Notes: generated from the letters alone by a model not told the origin. 6,583 nucleotides of DNA from Bradyrhizobium sp. CCH5-F6 (GCF_001556045.1 NZ_LSIC01000129.1:1-6583); one strand, 5' to 3'; counted from the first letter of the stretch, positions 1 through 6,498 are shown. Numbers and translations: made by a program.

Positions 1-8
1 TTAGGTTA
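1..8. repeat. Left terminal inverted repeat candidate (TTAGGTTA)
   Basis: The first eight bases, TTAGGTTA, match the reverse complement of bases 6575-6582 (TTAGGTCA) at seven of eight positions, with TTAGGT perfectly shared. Finding them in inverted orientation at both edges of the window suggests the boundaries of a mobile element carried by the recombinase genes inside. The repeat is short and no flanking DNA is visible, so the boundary is an inference. Confidence 0.45.
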
Positions 9-15
9 CGCGCGA

Positions 16-30
16 GAAGGTGTCCTTTAG
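16..30. repeat. Left copy of the end-associated motif GAAG(G)TGTCCTTYAG
   Basis: GAAGGTGTCCTTTAG here resembles GAAGTGTCCTTCAG at 6510-6523 in the same orientation, with one inserted G and one T/C difference. Each copy is a small imperfect palindrome (AAGG-TGT-CCTT here, GAAG-TGTC-CTTC at the right). Small paired half-sites near both ends are what a tyrosine recombinase or its accessory protein would bind. That role is inferred. Confidence 0.4.
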
Positions 31-68
31 CGCGCTGACTGTTGCGAGTTTTGCACGCAGACGTCCGG

Positions 69-107
69 GTCAAGCGTTCCCGCAGCGAAGCGAGGACAAC
101 GCTTGAC
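69..107. repeat. Perfect 10-bp inverted repeat in the leader
   Basis: GTCAAGCGTT at 69-78 is the exact reverse complement of AACGCTTGAC at 98-107, separated by 19 bases. As RNA it would form a stem with a large loop; as DNA it could be a dyad binding site. It sits about 240 bases upstream of the preferred ginA start. Confidence 0.6.
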
Positions 108-135
108 GCGGCGGCGACACCACAAACTTTTCATT

Positions 136-159
136 GGGTGCAGGCGAAGTCCTGCACCC
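136..159. repeat. Strong 9-bp hairpin in the leader
   Basis: GGGTGCAGG (136-144) pairs perfectly with CCTGCACCC (151-159) across the six-base loop CGAAGT. This is the most stable-looking structure in the leader. No T-run follows it, so a terminator is unlikely. An RNA element or binding site fits better. Confidence 0.6.
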
Positions 160-333
160 CTGCCACGTGGCGAACGGGGGGAGCGCGAGGGGGAACGCCT
201 CGCATCTAAAGAAGACTCGCGCCGAAGGCGCTCCGCTTATCTCTCGTTACGGTGTTGTCATCTGTTAGTTCGATCGATTGGGTAAGCACGTGGAGATGTT
301 GATTCTCTTTGCGCCTCCGGGTGCGTTGCCTCC

Positions 334-339
334 GGAGGG
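334..339 (+). promoter_or_regulatory. Ribosome binding site deciding the ginA start
   Basis: GGAGGG lies four to five bases upstream of the ATG at 344 and is the best Shine-Dalgarno match in the region. The in-frame alternatives upstream, TTG at 278, GTG at 290 and ATG at 296, have no comparable site at proper spacing. It therefore favours translation from 344. Confidence 0.7.
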
Positions 340-343
340 CGGG

Positions 344-1501
344 ATGGTTTCGATCGTGCGGGCGACCGACGGCGTTGAAGGGATTCCAGCCGGGTTTCCC
401 ATTTTACTCGACGCGCAGATGTCGATCATCGAGCCGGCTTTCAGCTATTTGCTCGAGCTCGCCACGATCCCCGGCCGTTCGCATGCGACGGAGACGCTGC
501 GGACCTACAGCGAGCACCTGCATGACTGGTTCGACAGCTTGGAGCAGAGCGGCCTCGACTGGCGGCTTGCCGACGAAGGAACGATTGCTGGGTACCGCAA
601 CAGGATGCTGGCGGCACCGAGCCCCCATACGGGTCGCCCTTATGCCCGTTCAACCGTGAACGATCGTGTCCGGTCAGTGTGCCGCTTCTATTTGTGGGCG
701 CATCGGCGCGGTCTGATCGACACGCTGCCGTTCGATTATGTCGATGTGTCGCTCCGGTCGTCGCGCCAGGGCATGATGGCGCATCTTGACCACCGTCGGC
801 CTATCATAGCGGCGAATGTCCTGACAATTTCGGAAGCGGAGCGGCTGCCGCGCCCGCTGCGCGTCGATCAGCTCCAGGCTCTGTTCCACCATCTCGATCC
901 GCCCTATGGGCTGATCGCAGAATGGGCGCTGGCGACCGGAATGCGCCGCAAGGAGTTGTGCGGCCTGAAGCTTCAACAGGTACCGGAGGTTGCCCATCTC
1001 GACATCGAGGAAGATCCGCTGGTCGGCATCCCGCTGACCATCACCAAGGGAGACCGGCCAAGGACCGTCTATCCGCCGTTGCGGCTAATCGACCGAACCC
1101 ACTGGTACGCCGGAGAGGAGCGCGCCGCGCTCGTGAAGCGATTGCGCGCGGCTCGACCGCGCTATCGGTCGCCGGCGACGCTCTTCCTCAACAGCAAGGG
1201 CGATCCCATCACACGCGCAAGGCTCTCGGCGGTCTTCGGCGCTGGATTCAGGGCTGCCGGGCTCGCCGGATCAGGGCATTGGCTGCGACACACCTTTGCG
1301 ATGGCGATGCTTGTCCGCCTGCAAAAGCAGGCGGCGACAACGCCTGACCTCAACCCGCTCAAGATCGTGCAGGTCCTTCTTGGTCATGCGTCGATCCAGT
1401 CGACCGCGATCTATCTGCGCTGTGTTGAGCTTCACGCGGACACACTCGCTGAGAGCCTCGCCTATCTGTATGGCGAACTGGTGCCTCATGGCCGTTCGTA
1501 A
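344..1501 (+). CDS. ginA: Tyrosine recombinase, first of the trio (GinA-like)
   Basis: A site-specific DNA recombinase of the lambda-integrase family that cuts and rejoins DNA through a covalent phosphotyrosine. The N-terminal part (about residues 20-130) is a helical SAM-like core-binding domain; the catalytic domain follows. The full catalytic set is visible, numbered from the ATG at 344 (385 aa): Arg201 in TGMRRKEL, Lys235 in the ITKGDR turn, His312 and Arg315 in HWLRHTF, His348 in LLGHAS, and Tyr357 in STAIYL. It should therefore be active. The start is chosen from the GGAGGG site at 334-339; an open frame continues upstream to a TTG at 278 (407 aa), but those 22 residues lack a good ribosome site. 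The gene overlaps the next by 14 bases and heads a four-gene recombination operon. Order and size match GinA of GInt islands and, more distantly, TnpA of Tn554. The recombinase assignment is secure; the GinA name rests on operon architecture. Confidence 0.9.
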   Translation: MVSIVRATDGVEGIPAGFPILLDAQMSIIEPAFSYLLELATIPGRSHATETLRTYSEHLHDWFDSLEQSGLDWRLADEGTIAGYRNRMLAAPSPHTGRPYARSTVNDRVRSVCRFYLWAHRRGLIDTLPFDYVDVSLRSSRQGMMAHLDHRRPIIAANVLTISEAERLPRPLRVDQLQALFHHLDPPYGLIAEWALATGMRRKELCGLKLQQVPEVAHLDIEEDPLVGIPLTITKGDRPRTVYPPLRLIDRTHWYAGEERAALVKRLRAARPRYRSPATLFLNSKGDPITRARLSAVFGAGFRAAGLAGSGHWLRHTFAMAMLVRLQKQAATTPDLNPLKIVQVLLGHASIQSTAIYLRCVELHADTLAESLAYLYGELVPHGRS

Positions 1502-3320
1502 GCGGACCCCGATCGACCGCCGGTTTGCAACTGAGGCGACGCAGACGGCGGCGGTGGACTCGATAGCGCCGGCTGACACGATCATTTTCGTCGATGCCTG
1601 GGGCAACCCCGATCAGCGGTTCGATTCCGGACAGCTCGCCGGCCTGCCTGTCGATCTGCGTGACCTCCTGGTCGAGGCATTCCGCGCGCATTGCGTCGCT
1701 CAGCAATCAGCAACACGCCAGACGACATGGAGGGCGCTCCGACGTTTCACCTGTTTCGTCGTTGACGACGGCATGATCGAGACCGCGAGTGATCTCGATA
1801 CCGCGGCACTTGGCCGCTATGTACTCTGGCTGAAGAAGCAAGGGGCATCGCGAGCGCCACGCGGGGCCCACGCTATCGCCTTCGACCTTCTGCGTCCCTT
1901 GCTCTTCTGGTGTCGGCGTAATCGACGCGGGCGCATAGCGCACGACCTGGAGATCCCCTGGAATGCGTTTCCGGGGCGGAGGGCGAGCCAACAGCCTCGG
2001 CGACGACTTCCCTCGAATCAGGTCAAGGCGATCCTGCGGGCCTGCTACGAGGAGATCGACGAGGCCTGGGCCCGGTTTCAGTACGGGCAGGAGGTTATCC
2101 GACGCCCCGAGCTACCGCCCAAGACCTTGCGCGGCCAGGGGCTCGACCGATGGATATGGCGCATCGGCCGGATCGACGACGGCCTCATGCCCGACACGAC
2201 TGTCCTCGAGGCGCACGGGATCAAGTCCAGCACGCTGGTCCAGTACTGGGGCGGCGCTCGGACCATGGCGCAGTATTTCCATATCACCACCGACACGCTG
2301 GTTCCTTTCTTCTTGGCCATCGCCATCCAGACCGCGGCCAATCCCGAACCGCTGCGCCACATCCGTCGGGATTGCCTTGTGCCGCATCCGCTCGACGAAC
2401 ACCGCGTCATCGTCGACTGGAACAAGCCCAAAACGGGCGCGCGGCTTCAGAAAGCGCAGCGGCGGTCCTTCGATCGCCGTCGGCGGTATGCCGCACCCAA
2501 CCTGATCGAGATGATGCTGGCGCTGACAGAACCGATCATCGCCACAGCACCGCCAAGCGAGCAAGATCGACTCTTCCTGACGCGCAGCATCCATAAGGAG
2601 CATTCGCGCCGATCGCTTCGCAGCCGCACCGGGGTCATCGAACACACCGTTCTGAGGCGTGCCATCCTCAGATTCATCGAGCGCGCCAACCAACGCATCG
2701 ACGCGTGGAACACGGACCATCCGGACCAACTGCGGGAGCCGATCGCAGACTTTGCGCCGGCGTTATTTCGTGGAAGCGTGGCGACTGAGCACTACCGCGC
2801 GTCGGGCGGAGACGTTCTCGTCGCTCAATCGATCCTGAACCATGCCAGCGTCGCAACAACAGAGACCTATCTCAAGAGCGAGGAGACGACCCGCCTCCAG
2901 CGCCAGACGATCGCGCACCTGCAAGAGCAGATGATCAACTGGGTGCTCGGCCCCGAGCGCGACACGCCTCCGCCGGCCTTCGGGAAGCTGCGCGCCACCG
3001 CCCCTTTCGGGCACGACTGCCTGGCTCCTGTCGCTCCCGGCCGAGACGGCGTCGATCGCCTCTGCCCGCAGTTCGGCGGCTGCCTCGCTTGTCCGGGCCT
3101 CGTCGTCCCGATCGATGTCGGGCATCTGGCGCGCATCCTCGCCGCTGTCGATCGGCTCGAAGAGGCTCGTAAACGGCTCGATCCGAAGCGCTGGAGCCTT
3201 CTCTATGCCCCGTCGTGGCGCATTCTCACCCAGGACATCCTCCCGGATTTCCCCGCGAACATGCACGAGCCCGCCCGCAAGCTCGCTACCGGCATGCCGC
3301 TGCTCCCGGAGTTGGAATGA
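1488..3320 (+). CDS. ginB: Large tyrosine recombinase-like protein with altered active site (GinB-like)
   Basis: Second and divergent member of the trio, 610 aa from ATG 1488. Its C-terminal half follows the tyrosine recombinase fold. Around residues 425-461, Arg428 in ALFRGSVAT, His452 in LNHASVATT and Tyr461 in TETYL align with the Arg-II, His and nucleophile motifs. Asn285 in TAANPEPL stands where Arg-I is expected, and Ala425 replaces the His of HxxR. Lys313 or Lys315 (WNKPKTG) may serve as the catalytic lysine. A cluster Cys511, Cys526, Cys532, Cys535 (spacings x14, x5, x2) suggests a zinc-binding tail module, followed by a helical region. The start lies inside the end of ginA (14-base overlap) with no clear ribosome site, which suggests translational coupling; an ATG at 1470 is an alternative (616 aa). 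An open frame runs back to 1296 but overlaps ginA too deeply to be real. It probably acts with the other two recombinases, perhaps mainly in DNA binding or synapsis. Confidence 0.85.
   Translation: MAVRKRTPIDRRFATEATQTAAVDSIAPADTIIFVDAWGNPDQRFDSGQLAGLPVDLRDLLVEAFRAHCVAQQSATRQTTWRALRRFTCFVVDDGMIETASDLDTAALGRYVLWLKKQGASRAPRGAHAIAFDLLRPLLFWCRRNRRGRIAHDLEIPWNAFPGRRASQQPRRRLPSNQVKAILRACYEEIDEAWARFQYGQEVIRRPELPPKTLRGQGLDRWIWRIGRIDDGLMPDTTVLEAHGIKSSTLVQYWGGARTMAQYFHITTDTLVPFFLAIAIQTAANPEPLRHIRRDCLVPHPLDEHRVIVDWNKPKTGARLQKAQRRSFDRRRRYAAPNLIEMMLALTEPIIATAPPSEQDRLFLTRSIHKEHSRRSLRSRTGVIEHTVLRRAILRFIERANQRIDAWNTDHPDQLREPIADFAPALFRGSVATEHYRASGGDVLVAQSILNHASVATTETYLKSEETTRLQRQTIAHLQEQMINWVLGPERDTPPPAFGKLRATAPFGHDCLAPVAPGRDGVDRLCPQFGGCLACPGLVVPIDVGHLARILAAVDRLEEARKRLDPKRWSLLYAPSWRILTQDILPDFPANMHEPARKLATGMPLLPELE
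3308..3311 (+). promoter_or_regulatory. Ribosome binding site deciding the ginC start
   Basis: GGAG stands five bases before the ATG at 3317, whose ATGA overlaps the ginB stop codon TGA (3318-3320). The site and the stop-start overlap both favour this start over the in-frame upstream ATG at 3215, and they indicate translational coupling. Confidence 0.65.
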
Positions 3321-5209
3321 CTATGCCGGCACAATCAGAGCGGCTCCATCGTTTCGATGCCGCGCAACGCGTTTCGTCACGATCGATCTGGACCGATGCG
3401 CAATGGCATTTCGACCATACGCGGGCCGATCTGCGTCGTCACCAATTTCGCGTCGATTGGGCATTCGAGCTGCCGGACGGCAGTCGCTTCACCGATCCGC
3501 GATGGCATCGGTGGCTGGAGGATGCCCGCACCTTCCTATGGTCGCTTCGCGTCGATCCTCCTGTCGGTCGCCGGCAAGCTCAGGCCAGATCGCTTGTGAC
3601 AGTGGCCGTCCAGCTGCGCTTCCTGATCCGATGGATGGCGGGCCGGGGCATGCACGGGTTCGACGAGTTGGACACCGATACGGCAAAAGAGTTCATGCGA
3701 TCCGTCACGGAGCGACGCGGCCATGCAGGCATGCCGCTCCGACCGGGCACCCGTCAGGCATACGCCAATCTATTGATCGGCCTCTTCCAGCAAAGAGCCA
3801 GACTGGCCTGCCCACCGAGCGAGCATCCCTTCGCCGATGAGCGCGCTAGCCGGTTCTCCGGCTTCGGCCGCCAGACCATCCAGCGCTTGCCCCACACGCC
3901 GGACGACATCGCCGTTGCGCTCATCTCGGCAGCGATCCGGCTGATCGGGCAACCAGCCGCCGACGTCATCGCGCTGCGCGACCGCGTCGTGCCGTTTCGC
4001 AAGGACGATCCTGGCCCAACGCCTTTCGCCCACCGCCAGGCCGTCCGTGCGCTCGTCTCCTCGTTCCGCTTTTCCACGATCGAGGGCGAGGAGGTCGCCT
4101 GGCACCCTCCGTTGACCCGCACAAGGGAGTTGCGCCTGCTGATCAACCGGATTCAGGAGGCGTGTTTCGTCACCATCTCCTATCTGGTCGGCGCGCGCGT
4201 GTCAGAGATTCTCTCGCTTCAAGCGAACTGCGTCGAAGAGCGCCCATCCGCCGATGGCGCCGAATCCTTTAGCTATCTCCGCGGGCGGATCTTCAAGACC
4301 GCCGGCACTGACGCCGGAACGCCGCATCTCTGGCCGGCGCCGGCACCCGTCCTGCGCGCCGTCGAGGTCCTGCATCATCTGTCGGAGCCATTTCGCGCTG
4401 AGACAGGCCGATCGGAGCTCTGGCTCTCCCTCGCTGGCAGGGGCGTCGTCGACCGCCGCCCGCCGGAGGTCCCGACCGGCTGGTCTCTCATCATCCGGCT
4501 GAACCGGAGGTTCGCTCCCTTCATCGATCTGCCTTGTCAGGGTGACGGCACGCCCTGGCACCTGACCACGCATCAGGGGCGCAAGACTTTCGCCCGCTTC
4601 GTCGGCAAGCGCGATCGCACCGGCCTGCACGCTCTCCAGCATCACTTCGGGCATGTGACCCGCATCATGACCGACAGCGCCTATGTCGGTACCGATTTTG
4701 ATCTGAGCGAGCTCGTGGACGCACAGACCCTCGAAGAGACGCGCTTCGCTCTCGAGGAGCTGCTCACCGCCTCGCGCCTCGCCGGCAATGGCGGGCGCCG
4801 TTTGTCCTCGCGATCGCGTTTCCGCGGCCGCACGCGCGACGGCGAGCTCGCCGCCTACATCAATTTCCTGATCGAAGACAGCGGCATGCGGCTCGGCGTC
4901 TGCGATTGGGGGTATTGCGTCTACCGTGTGGAGACCGCCGCCTGCATGGGCGACAATCGTGGTCCGAACGCGCTCTGGCGCACCCAGAGCACCTGCGCAA
5001 GCTGCGCCAACTTCGCCGTCACCGAGCGTCATCGCCCGGTCTGGCAGGCACGCCTCGACCGCAATCTGGCGTTGATCGCCGATCGACGCCTCGACGATCC
5101 AAGCCTCGCGCTCGCCAACACGCGCATCGCCGAGTGCCAACGCATTCTGTCCGATCTTTCCGCCGCAGGAGAAGGCCATGCCCAAGAGATCCACCGCAAA
5201 TCCGGATGA
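3317..5209 (+). CDS. ginC: Large tyrosine recombinase with C-terminal Cys cluster (GinC-like)
   Basis: Third recombinase of the trio, 630 aa from ATG 3317. A long N-terminal region (about 1-270) contains the helical core-binding part. The catalytic domain shows Arg294 in VGARVSEIL, Lys327 in RIFKTAG, His419 and Arg422 in THQGRKTF, His446 in FGHVTR and Tyr456 in DSAYVG, so the whole R-K-H-R-H-Y set is present. The last 100 residues carry Cys529 and Cys534 (CDWGYC), Cys543, and Cys560 and Cys563 (TCASC), which looks like a zinc-binding module as in the preceding gene, though with different spacing. The start uses an ATGA overlap with ginB and a GGAG site. The 3' end overlaps the next gene by 32 bases. 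Length and domain order resemble TnpB of Tn554 (about 630 aa) and GinC of GInts. Catalytic competence is inferred from motifs; which DNA strand or site it cuts cannot be read from sequence. Confidence 0.88.
   Translation: MTMPAQSERLHRFDAAQRVSSRSIWTDAQWHFDHTRADLRRHQFRVDWAFELPDGSRFTDPRWHRWLEDARTFLWSLRVDPPVGRRQAQARSLVTVAVQLRFLIRWMAGRGMHGFDELDTDTAKEFMRSVTERRGHAGMPLRPGTRQAYANLLIGLFQQRARLACPPSEHPFADERASRFSGFGRQTIQRLPHTPDDIAVALISAAIRLIGQPAADVIALRDRVVPFRKDDPGPTPFAHRQAVRALVSSFRFSTIEGEEVAWHPPLTRTRELRLLINRIQEACFVTISYLVGARVSEILSLQANCVEERPSADGAESFSYLRGRIFKTAGTDAGTPHLWPAPAPVLRAVEVLHHLSEPFRAETGRSELWLSLAGRGVVDRRPPEVPTGWSLIIRLNRRFAPFIDLPCQGDGTPWHLTTHQGRKTFARFVGKRDRTGLHALQHHFGHVTRIMTDSAYVGTDFDLSELVDAQTLEETRFALEELLTASRLAGNGGRRLSSRSRFRGRTRDGELAAYINFLIEDSGMRLGVCDWGYCVYRVETAACMGDNRGPNALWRTQSTCASCANFAVTERHRPVWQARLDRNLALIADRRLDDPSLALANTRIAECQRILSDLSAAGEGHAQEIHRKSG
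5167..5171 (+). promoter_or_regulatory. Ribosome binding site of ginD inside ginC
   Basis: AGGAG lies six bases upstream of the ATG at 5178 and within the last codons of the preceding gene. It supports independent or coupled initiation of the small fourth gene despite the 32-base overlap. Confidence 0.65.
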
Positions 5210-5639
5210 TCGGCGCATAAAGGCCACGGCGGAGAAGCTGCGCGCGGCGCTCGATCGATTGACGAATGGATCCTCAGAACAACCCGCCGCTTCGATCCGA
5301 CGTTTGACCGTCGCTGCGCTCGCGCGCGAGGCGGGCGTCGGCCGCAACGCCATCTACGCCAATCACCGTGACATCCTCGACGCCCTCATCCGAGCCCGCC
5401 GACGGCAAAGCGTACCTGATCGGATCACCACCATGGGCGACACACTCGTCGAACAGCGTGGTGTAATCGACAACATGCAGCAGCAGATCCGGCAGATCGT
5501 CACTGAGAATGCCGGCCTCCTCCAACGCGCCATCGAGGCGGAACGCCGTGCCGAGAGGGCCGAGCGCCGCAGCGCCCACTTGACCAAGGAGATCGTTGTC
5601 CTGCGCGGTCCCGCAGTGCTGCGAACGTCGAGCGAATGA
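5178..5639 (+). CDS. ginD: HTH/coiled-coil recombination accessory protein (GinD/TnpC-like)
   Basis: A small basic protein of 153 aa. Residues about 43-63 form a helix-turn-helix resembling the TetR-type reading head (LTVAALAREAGVG followed by RNAIYANH). Residues about 86-142 form a long amphipathic coiled coil rich in Gln, Glu and Arg. There is no ligand-binding domain, so it is not an ordinary TetR regulator. It starts inside the end of ginC from a good AGGAG site and closes the four-gene block, the position of ginD in GInts and of tnpC in Tn554. TnpC of Tn554 is an accessory protein that affects transposition frequency and orientation. By analogy this protein likely binds the element ends or bridges the recombinases as a dimer, or sets the direction of recombination. 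The HTH and coil are seen; the role is inferred from position and family. Confidence 0.8.
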   Translation: MPKRSTANPDDRRIKATAEKLRAALDRLTNGSSEQPAASIRRLTVAALAREAGVGRNAIYANHRDILDALIRARRRQSVPDRITTMGDTLVEQRGVIDNMQQQIRQIVTENAGLLQRAIEAERRAERAERRSAHLTKEIVVLRGPAVLRTSSE

Positions 5640-5980
5640 CCTCGTGCGTCGCGGGTGCCGTTCTCGTCGCGGCGGATTCACGAGCATTACCTTGGATCCG
5701 CTCCGAAGCGGCGGTATCACGGCGCCATCTGCACGAACAATCGAGCCTTCTCCGTTGGATCGGGGTCGCGGGATCAACCCGCCGTACCTTCGATCGCGCT
5801 ACTGTTGCCGCGGTGATGTCGCCGTCGCGGCGGTAGTGAGGGCCTTTGAGCAATGCTCTCCTGTTGGGTTGCTTAGCCCACGTCCATACCGGCCTTTTTC
5901 TGGGGGATCACGCGCCACAATACGCTCGCTGCGCTCGCCGACCTTTACCCGCAATGGCTCGTTCGCGATCTTCTTCCCCT

Positions 5981-6009
5981 GCCGCCAAGCGGCGGCATTC
6001 CTCGCGAGG
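5981..6009. repeat. Hairpin followed by 10-base palindrome upstream of DUF736
   Basis: GCCGCC (5981-5986) and GGCGGC (5991-5996) form a hairpin with an AAGC loop. Three bases on, CCTCGCGAGG (6000-6009) is a perfect 10-base palindrome. Together they make a compact symmetric block about 135-160 bases before the DUF736 start, suitable as a protein binding site or RNA structure. Confidence 0.5.
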
Positions 6010-6132
6010 CAACAAGATCGCTCAGCCCGCCATCCTCCGCTGACGCTGCGGGCCAGAGGCTGCAGGTCGGTCGTTGCGGCGCTCAAAGATCGCCATCAAG
6101 GCCGCGATGGTCGCGGGCTTGGAAACAGCAAC

Positions 6133-6137
6133 AGGAG
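6133..6137 (+). promoter_or_regulatory. Ribosome binding site of the DUF736 gene
   Basis: AGGAG stands six bases upstream of the ATG at 6144. This strong site fixes the start and shows that the gene is translated independently of the recombinase block about 500 bases upstream. Confidence 0.75.
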
Positions 6138-6143
6138 ATCACT

Positions 6144-6443
6144 ATGGCTCAGATTGGCACCTTCACCCGCGCCGAAGACGGCTCATACACCGGCACCATC
6201 AAGACGCTCTCGCTCAATTTCAAGGCGCGCTTCCTTCCGGCCGAACCCTCTGAGAACGAGAAGGCTCCGAACTTGCGCGTGGTGGTCGGTAATGTCGAGA
6301 TAGGTGCCGCGTGGCAGCGGACCTCCAAGGACAACAACACCGTCTACCACTCGGTCAAGCTCGACGACCCGTCCTTCCCGGCGCCGATCTACGCCAACCT
6401 CGTCGCGGTCGATGACGGCTACGCATTGGTCTGGTCGCGCTGA
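6144..6443 (+). CDS. DUF736 family protein, complete
   Basis: A 99-aa soluble protein recognised as DUF736, a family of unknown function common on alphaproteobacterial plasmids, integrative elements and islands. The family pattern runs end to end: MAQIGTFTRAEDGSYTGTI at the start, a central EIGAAWQRTSKD, then YHSVKLDDPSFPAPIYANL and a closing ALVWSR. It has no signal peptide, membrane segment or obvious catalytic motif, and the alternating hydrophobic pattern suggests a small beta-rich fold. The gene is intact with a good ribosome site and is the only non-recombinase gene in the window. A GC-rich hairpin follows 17 bases after its stop. It may be the passenger of a minimal element, a helper in maintenance or transfer, or part of a neighbouring island. 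The family call is firm; the function is unknown. Confidence 0.9.
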   Translation: MAQIGTFTRAEDGSYTGTIKTLSLNFKARFLPAEPSENEKAPNLRVVVGNVEIGAAWQRTSKDNNTVYHSVKLDDPSFPAPIYANLVAVDDGYALVWSR

Positions 6444-6460
6444 TGCGGCCACCGCTCGGA

Positions 6461-6487
6461 TGCGGCGCCCCATCTCGGGGCGTCGCA
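6461..6487 (+). terminator. GC-rich hairpin after the DUF736 gene, possible terminator
   Basis: TGCGGCGCCCC (6461-6471) pairs with GGGGCGTCGCA (6477-6487) over a five-base ATCTC loop: eleven pairs, one of them G-U. It lies just after the DUF736 stop codon, where transcript ends are expected. No T-run follows, so intrinsic termination would be weak; 3'-end protection or Rho-linked pausing is possible. Confidence 0.4.
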
Positions 6488-6498
6488 AATCCGACAAC

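Larger units (their letters stand above)
1..343 (+). other. Non-coding leader with tandem hairpins, left element end
   Basis: No convincing gene lies in this stretch: the short open frames have poor composition and no ribosome binding site. It holds the left end motif, an 8-base palindrome AGCGCGCT (29-36), and four hairpins: 69-78 with 98-107 (perfect 10-bp arms), 136-144 with 151-159 (perfect 9-bp arms, 6-base loop), 185-190 with 198-203 (6 bp), and 219-223 with 227-231 (5 bp, GAA loop). None is followed by a T-run, so they are not ordinary intrinsic terminators. A TTGTCA hexamer at 255-260 resembles a -35 box, but no good -10 follows at the right distance. The stretch could be a structured 5' leader of the recombinase operon, a set of protein binding sites at the element end, or both. 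Confidence 0.5.
5640..6143. other. Gene-poor stretch between ginD and the DUF736 gene
   Basis: No convincing gene is present on either strand; open frames here have irregular composition, no ribosome sites and no recognisable motifs. A 66-codon frame begins with an ATGA overlap at the ginD stop (5636-5836) but is not recognisable. Structured DNA is visible: a hairpin at 5820-5824 with 5828-5832, a weak hairpin at 5865-5870 with 5875-5880 followed 15 bases later by a T5 run (too far for a standard terminator), a 6-bp hairpin at 5981-5986 with 5991-5996, and a palindrome at 6000-6009. The part from about 5900 to 6143 probably forms the upstream regulatory region of the DUF736 gene, but no clear -35/-10 pair is seen. 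Confidence 0.5.

Noticed and set aside
255..284. Possible promoter with TTGTCA as -35
   Set aside because: No acceptable -10 hexamer lies 16-18 bases downstream, so it is mentioned only in the leader description.
103..285. Short + strand frame in the leader
   Set aside because: Very Arg-rich low-quality translation, runs through several hairpins, and has no ribosome binding site.
278..343. Upstream extension of ginA from a TTG at 278 (or GTG 290, ATG 296)
   Set aside because: No suitable Shine-Dalgarno at these codons, while ATG 344 has GGAGGG at ideal spacing. Kept only as an alternative start.
1296..1487. Upstream extension of ginB over the end of ginA
   Set aside because: The 64 extra residues are Arg/Ser-rich out-of-frame translation of the ginA catalytic region, so they are not protein-like.
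2112..2729. Minus-strand open frame of 205 codons inside ginB
   Set aside because: It is antisense to a gene with clear recombinase motifs and shows no motif or ribosome site of its own.
4202..5353. Long open frame on the minus strand (383 codons) opposite ginC and ginD
   Set aside because: It lies wholly antisense to two well-supported genes, has no recognisable domain, and such frames are common opposite GC-rich genes.
5636..5836. 66-codon frame starting with an ATGA overlap at the ginD stop
   Set aside because: The overlap is suggestive of an operon member, but there is no ribosome site and the translation is unrecognisable. Too weak to call a gene.
5799..6086. 95-codon minus-strand frame in the gene-poor block
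   Set aside because: No ribosome site or domain; it coincides with hairpins and a palindrome, which explains its composition better than coding does.
5596..6303. 235-codon + strand frame across the intergenic stretch into the DUF736 gene
   Set aside because: It overlaps the ends of two real genes out of frame and has irregular Arg/Ser-rich composition.
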